NCBI GenBank assembly: GCA_900315975.1
Contig: ONBA01000019.1
Location: 1-64,000 of the forward strand
DNA: 64,000 bases
Direction: 5' to 3'
Origin: an uncultured Ruminococcus sp.
GTDB lineage: Bacteria > Bacillota_A > Clostridia > Oscillospirales > Ruminococcaceae
Shown here: piece after piece, positions 60,025-64,000 of the stretch
Layout of the letters: every line of letters starts with the position of its first letter
How positions within the stretch are numbered: position 1 is the stretch's first letter
Program-made: the position numbers and the translations under genes
The notes under the pieces: model-generated
The model's input: only the letters and a program-made list of their open reading frames with translations
Database searches by the model: none
Told to the model about the DNA's origin: nothing

Positions 60025-63000
60025 TCATGTAGTGCTTCGGCTGATCTTATTCTCTGCATATGCCTGTGAACTGAGATATGCGTACTCAGTCTCGGTATTC
60101 GTAAAGCTTACAGCAGCGGCGTTTGCCTTATCGGTGTCCGTATCCGTTATCCTGAACAAGACGTAGGGGTCGTTTCCGTCCATCGCAGCCGTCCCCTGTG
60201 CTTCCGCCTTTGAGCTGTCGGTACCCTTATAGACATTTGAGCCCGACCAGAAATCATAGTCCGTTTTGGACCAGCTTGTTATCTCCGTGACCTTGTACAG
60301 ACCCTTCTGCAAGACCTTTACGGTCCTGCTGCCCCTGCGTACAGCCGGCACGAATGTGTAGGATTCCGCTTCGGCGCCTTCATACGGGGTATACGAAGCT
60401 GTTACCGTGTTTGCTGACCTATTGTAGCTGTACTTGTCCGTAGACGGCAGATCGCCCGCAAGGGTATAGTCACCGTTGGCATTCAGCGTCACATAGAAGG
60501 TACTTGCCGGATTATGGGTATCAGTTTCGACAAAATAATCAACTCTGAAAATGAATTTCTGCTCATCATCGGTGCTGTGGATATATGAGTCAAGGAGACT
60601 CAGTTTTTCGATGCTGAAGTAGTATTCACATGATGAAGTTGTATTCGGTACGCTGATAGTATACGTCACATGGAGAGTATTGCCGATCTGCTCCTCGGAT
60701 ATAGTGAGGAGCTCACTGTTTTCACAATCAATGATGCCAAGCTGGCTGACTGTGAATATCACATCTTCTTCAAGCACCGCATACCCGTCTTTAGGACGGC
60801 TCTCCGTCAGATAATAGCGTTTATTATCCTTGAGCGGAGGAAGTGTATTGTCGATCTTCGGGATAATACCGGCGTTATCTGTCATGAGGCTTTCATAGCC
60901 TGCCATAGGATCGAAGGCTTTCTGCATAACGCCCAGTATGCTGGCGTCCTTGAAGAGCCTGAACTCAACGCCCTCAAGCGGAGCTCTTGTTGAACCGTCG
61001 ATCTTCTTTACATTGAAAGTAAACGGCTTATTGTAGATATCTATCTTTGCAATCATTACGCTCTCTGTCGTTGAATACTCAGCCCAGTTCCTTCCGTCAG
61101 CCTTATTATTTACGTCGACATCATCAGGAGCGTCCACTGTATCGTTCACGTTGTTCCATGAATCAATACTATAATTTCCGTCATAGCCCGTGATCGTGAA
61201 GCTCACCGGCTCTTTCATGCCGACGAAGCCTCTCGGCGATACTATTTCCCTGACAGTTATCTCGTCGCCCGATTGCAAACCGTAAAGTACGGTAACATTT
61301 CCGCTTCCGTCCGATTCATAGGTCTTCGTAACGGAATTGACGGTTATCTCGAATTTGCCTCCGGAAAGCGGTATTTCGGCAGAATCAGGGTCAGCGGAGG
61401 TGTTCCACTGGTAGAGGTTTATCTCAAGTCCGCCCTTGCGCTTGTTGTGGATAGTGTCGATACGGACGTTAGCATTTCCGGTCTCACCTGTTGCGACCTC
61501 ATCGCCGACAGCATAGCCTACGGTAAAATCGTCCGTCACTGTGTCGCCGTCATTGTCTGTAACGCTGAACCCACTCAGCATCTCACCGTTCCCAAGCTTT
61601 GTCAGTGAGGTGTACGAAGTGACCTTTCCTATTTTATCGTCAGCGTTAGCCTTTTGTACAACAGCTCCCTCCAGCTTGACCTCATAGATATGGTAATCTG
61701 AAAGTGAATATCCGGGCTGGAGGCTTTCAAAGAAATACTTTGCCCTTGTTTCGGGAGATTCAAGCTCAATGACCGTTCCGGGGAGCGGCACTGTGCTGTC
61801 GCCGAGGAATACCGCAACATATATTTTATCATGAGAGCTTGTGAAATCAGCATCGCTCCACACCTTATCGGCTTCAAGACCGATACCGCGGCGGTTGCTG
61901 ACATCCATAAATGCGTCTGAGCCGCCGACTATCATACCAGCACTTTCATCCGCACTCAATGTCTGGTAGGAATTCTGTTCTTCAGAGCCGTTTACCAATG
62001 CTGATCTGCATTTATATTTTATCAGATCATATCCAACGGGTATCTCGTAGTCTCTTTCCTCGACCAAAAACTTTGTTCCCACTATAAGACCGGGCACCTT
62101 TACCGTATATCCGGCAGGTACGTCGTCGATAGCACCAAAGCGTGAGGTGTATATTGTGATGTTCTGCTTCTGTTCCTGTGAAAGAGTTGAAGCATCTGTC
62201 ACATAGACCGGAGTTTCATCTGTACCGATGTTATACCTTTCGTACCAGCCCTCACCGGGATTTGAAGTATCAGGCTCCCATACAACAAAGTAGCCTTCCG
62301 GATCGGTAAGATAATACCTGTGCAGATCAGCGGGCTCCCATTTTTTGGAGGCTTCATCATAGAATGACAAGCGATACTTGAATCGTGTATTATCTACCGT
62401 TGAGAGACCTGTTGTTGCCTTCGGATCATATCTGAGCAGGTTCCCCTCATTTTGCGCATCTGTTTTGCTGTCATCATAGTTCTCATTGTACAGATTCTTT
62501 TTAATATTCAGCGTTCTTACCATTCCGGTTTGCAGCTTATTATCAAAGGCGATAGTCGGCTGCATACTAACCTGAGCGGCAGCAGTTTTCAGATCCTTGA
62601 TATTTCCGAAAACTTCAATAGTTTGCAAATGAACAGTACCGTTATTGGCTGTAGGATTGTTCAGATCGTAAATATCCGAATTCACAGCACACTCAACGAC
62701 ATAATAGTACATCGCGTTATCCGGGAAATTGATCTCAATATTTCTTCCCGGCACCAGGAAGAACACATTATCATACGGTTTTCCGCCGCTTGGAGGCACA
62801 TAGGTGCTTGCATAACGAACAGTCTGTGTAGAATTCTGATATTTGACAGATATCTTTCCGCTTTCATCTTTATCCGACAAAGGAATCCAACGCTCGTCGG
62901 ATTCCTGCACCTTATAAAAGATCTGGAAGGGATATTCAACAAGGCTGAGATCCATATCGTCTCCATCACCTACGCCGGAAAGAGTCTTCGCAAAAAGAAC

Positions 63001-64000
63001 GTTTCCGGGAGTTACAGCAGAAAGGTTGAAGCGCATATGGAGGTTTGATGCACCGGCACCGCGCTCCATATAGTAGACCTTCATTGTGTGGGTGGTATAG
63101 TCCTTGAAAACATAGCCCTGGTTATCTGCTTTAGGCTCATCGTTATATTCAAATATTTCTTTTGCATAAGCTTCTGCCTCTGCTTCAGTGTGTCCCTTAG
63201 CTTTATAGTGATCCTTGAAGATCTGACGCAGAGTAGTTTTGTTACCGTTGACATCAACTTTGCCTGTACGAAAATTAACCTTGCCGTACTCAGCGGAATG
63301 GATACCGCCGAGGTCGAGCACAAGCTCGTTGTCAACATAGAGCCAGAAGTCATCGTCACCGGTAAACTCGAAGATAACATCGTTTCCCCATGCGTCAAGA
63401 CCGCTTGGCGTCTGAACGAATGTTGCCTCCATTTCCATACCGAGGTAATAGTCGGCCTCCTTCTTTTCTGTTCCGTTTTCATTACGGTAAACGGTGTAAA
63501 GCTTCTCATATTTACGGGGATTCTTATCATCAAGGATTCCTATATTCCAGTTATTATGAACAGACAATACGTCATAAAGGTTCTGAGGGTTTTCTTTAGA
63601 AAATGAATTCGGCTTGATATAATTATAGGGTAAAAACTGTCCGTGCTTACGCGTAGGCAGATTTGATTCCATAGTACCAAGTTCTCTGTATACCGTGAAA
63701 TCATATATCGGCTCATTATATTTAACGACTGTTTCACCGCCCTCCTCAACTTCATATGACGAAACGGTTGTGAGCTTTCCGTCCTTGTCAACATAGAGCG
63801 GGTTATGGTTTTTATCCGTCTGCTGTACGAGTCCACTTCCGTCTGGAACTAATGTTGCAAAGTTCTGACAGCTGTCATACTCAAAGTAACCGGTAGACTT
63901 GTGAATACTCTCAACAAAGATGTGGTTTGTCAGATCTGCATCGTTAAAAGCGTTTCCGAAATCCGTGCCTACCATAGAAACCAGCTCTGCATCTTCCGGG
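60025..64000 (-). CDS. Fibro-slime/Cna-B surface adhesin, 5' end outside the window
   Basis: The frame is open to the window edge without a stop, so the protein is at least 1324 residues and lacks its N-terminus here. Early in the visible part is a fibro-slime (PA14-like) domain with FTGDDDFWLYVDNELVLDLGGIHS. Several beta-sandwich modules follow. Cna-B/SpaA-like ones can be seen in GLEADKVWSD, GGLEINLYQWN with LSGGKFEI and the late FTFNVKKIDGSTRAPLEGVEFRLF. The C-terminus ends in SYLSSQAY-type sequence without LPXTG, positively charged tail or membrane span. It is therefore not a standard sortase substrate. The small TasA-like protein directly downstream may anchor or polymerise with it (inference). 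Confidence 0.9.
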   Translation of the reverse strand, partial: PEDAELVSMVGTDFGNAFNDADLTNHIFVESIHKSTGYFEYDSCQNFATLVPDGSGLVQQTDKNHNPLYVDKDGKLTTVSSYEVEEGGETVVKYNEPIYDFTVYRELGTMESNLPTRKHGQFLPYNYIKPNSFSKENPQNLYDVLSVHNNWNIGILDDKNPRKYEKLYTVYRNENGTEKKEADYYLGMEMEATFVQTPSGLDAWGNDVIFEFTGDDDFWLYVDNELVLDLGGIHSAEYGKVNFRTGKVDVNGNKTTLRQIFKDHYKAKGHTEAEAEAYAKEIFEYNDEPKADNQGYVFKDYTTHTMKVYYMERGAGASNLHMRFNLSAVTPGNVLFAKTLSGVGDGDDMDLSLVEYPFQIFYKVQESDERWIPLSDKDESGKISVKYQNSTQTVRYASTYVPPSGGKPYDNVFFLVPGRNIEINFPDNAMYYYVVECAVNSDIYDLNNPTANNGTVHLQTIEVFGNIKDLKTAAAQVSMQPTIAFDNKLQTGMVRTLNIKKNLYNENYDDSKTDAQNEGNLLRYDPKATTGLSTVDNTRFKYRLSFYDEASKKWEPADLHRYYLTDPEGYFVVWEPDTSNPGEGWYERYNIGTDETPVYVTDASTLSQEQKQNITIYTSRFGAIDDVPAGYTVKVPGLIVGTKFLVEERDYEIPVGYDLIKYKCRSALVNGSEEQNSYQTLSADESAGMIVGGSDAFMDVSNRRGIGLEADKVWSDADFTSSHDKIYVAVFLGDSTVPLPGTVIELESPETRAKYFFESLQPGYSLSDYHIYEVKLEGAVVQKANADDKIGKVTSYTSLTKLGNGEMLSGFSVTDNDGDTVTDDFTVGYAVGDEVATGETGNANVRIDTIHNKRKGGLEINLYQWNTSADPDSAEIPLSGGKFEITVNSVTKTYESDGSGNVTVLYGLQSGDEITVREIVSPRGFVGMKEPVSFTITGYDGNYSIDSWNNVNDTVDAPDDVDVNNKADGRNWAEYSTTESVMIAKIDIYNKPFTFNVKKIDGSTRAPLEGVEFRLFKDASILGVMQKAFDPMAGYESLMTDNAGIIPKIDNTLPPLKDNKRYYLTESRPKDGYAVLEEDVIFTVSQLGIIDCENSELLTISEEQIGNTLHVTYTISVPNTTSSCEYYFSIEKLSLLDSYIHSTDDEQKFIFRVDYFVETDTHNPASTFYVTLNANGDYTLAGDLPSTDKYSYNRSANTVTASYTPYEGAEAESYTFVPAVRRGSRTVKVLQKGLYKVTEITSWSKTDYDFWSGSNVYKGTDSSKAEAQGTAAMDGNDPYVLFRITDTDTDKANAAAVSFTNTETEYAYLSSQAYAENKISRSTT

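Overview
The window looks like a chromosomal segment of a cellulosome-producing Ruminococcus (Clostridia, Oscillospiraceae). Three secreted glycoside hydrolases (GH9-CBM3, GH30-CBM22 and a GH127/146-type enzyme) each end in a type I dockerin of Ruminococcus style, two of them behind long poly-Thr linkers. Near-consensus sigma-A promoters with 17-bp spacing, strong GGAGG ribosome sites, a T-box in front of a valS operon and many c-di-GMP domains also fit this group. The genus is an inference; no search was run.

Layout. 1-2850: a complete IS66 element with 24-bp inverted repeats and an 8-bp target duplication. 2879-17519 (minus strand): a surface-structure locus with a 3468-residue secreted GLUG-type protein, three single-pass secreted proteins and a TasA-like major subunit. 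17957-25991 (plus strand), divergent from it: a degenerate EAL protein, a membrane-anchored TasA-like protein, a SipW-type signal peptidase, a membrane-anchored McrB-like AAA ATPase, a DUF2357/McrC-N-like coiled-coil protein, a second SipW-type peptidase and two small proteins. Together these look like a dedicated system that exports, processes and assembles a surface fibre or matrix. They are the most novel part of the window.

26023-32024: a dispersed repeat, an HtrA protease, a PAS/GGDEF/EAL protein carrying a C-terminal beta-helix, and YchF. 32122-37142: the GH9 cellulase (minus), then a Dabb protein, an SDR oxidoreductase and FolC (plus). 37300-41503 (minus): a valine T-box operon encoding a membrane protein of unknown function, ValS and a YjbR-like protein. 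41500-45403: a secreted membrane-anchored protein, and a diguanylate cyclase with four PAS-like repeats. 45431-53802: the second copy of the dispersed repeat, the GH30 xylanase, a second EAL/beta-helix protein and the GH127/146 enzyme. 53837-59252: two GyrI-like effector-domain proteins around rubrerythrin, then an operon of AraC regulator, MutS-like ATPase and pectin-acetylesterase-like hydrolase. 59306-64000: a second surface locus with a small TasA-like protein and a fibro-slime/Cna-B adhesin cut by the window edge.

Common threads are plant cell-wall degradation, surface structures dependent on SipW-like processing, and c-di-GMP signalling (one intact GGDEF, two apparently intact EAL domains and one dead EAL). 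I infer that c-di-GMP links attachment and matrix production to polysaccharide use. No tRNA, rRNA, CRISPR array or phage module was seen.
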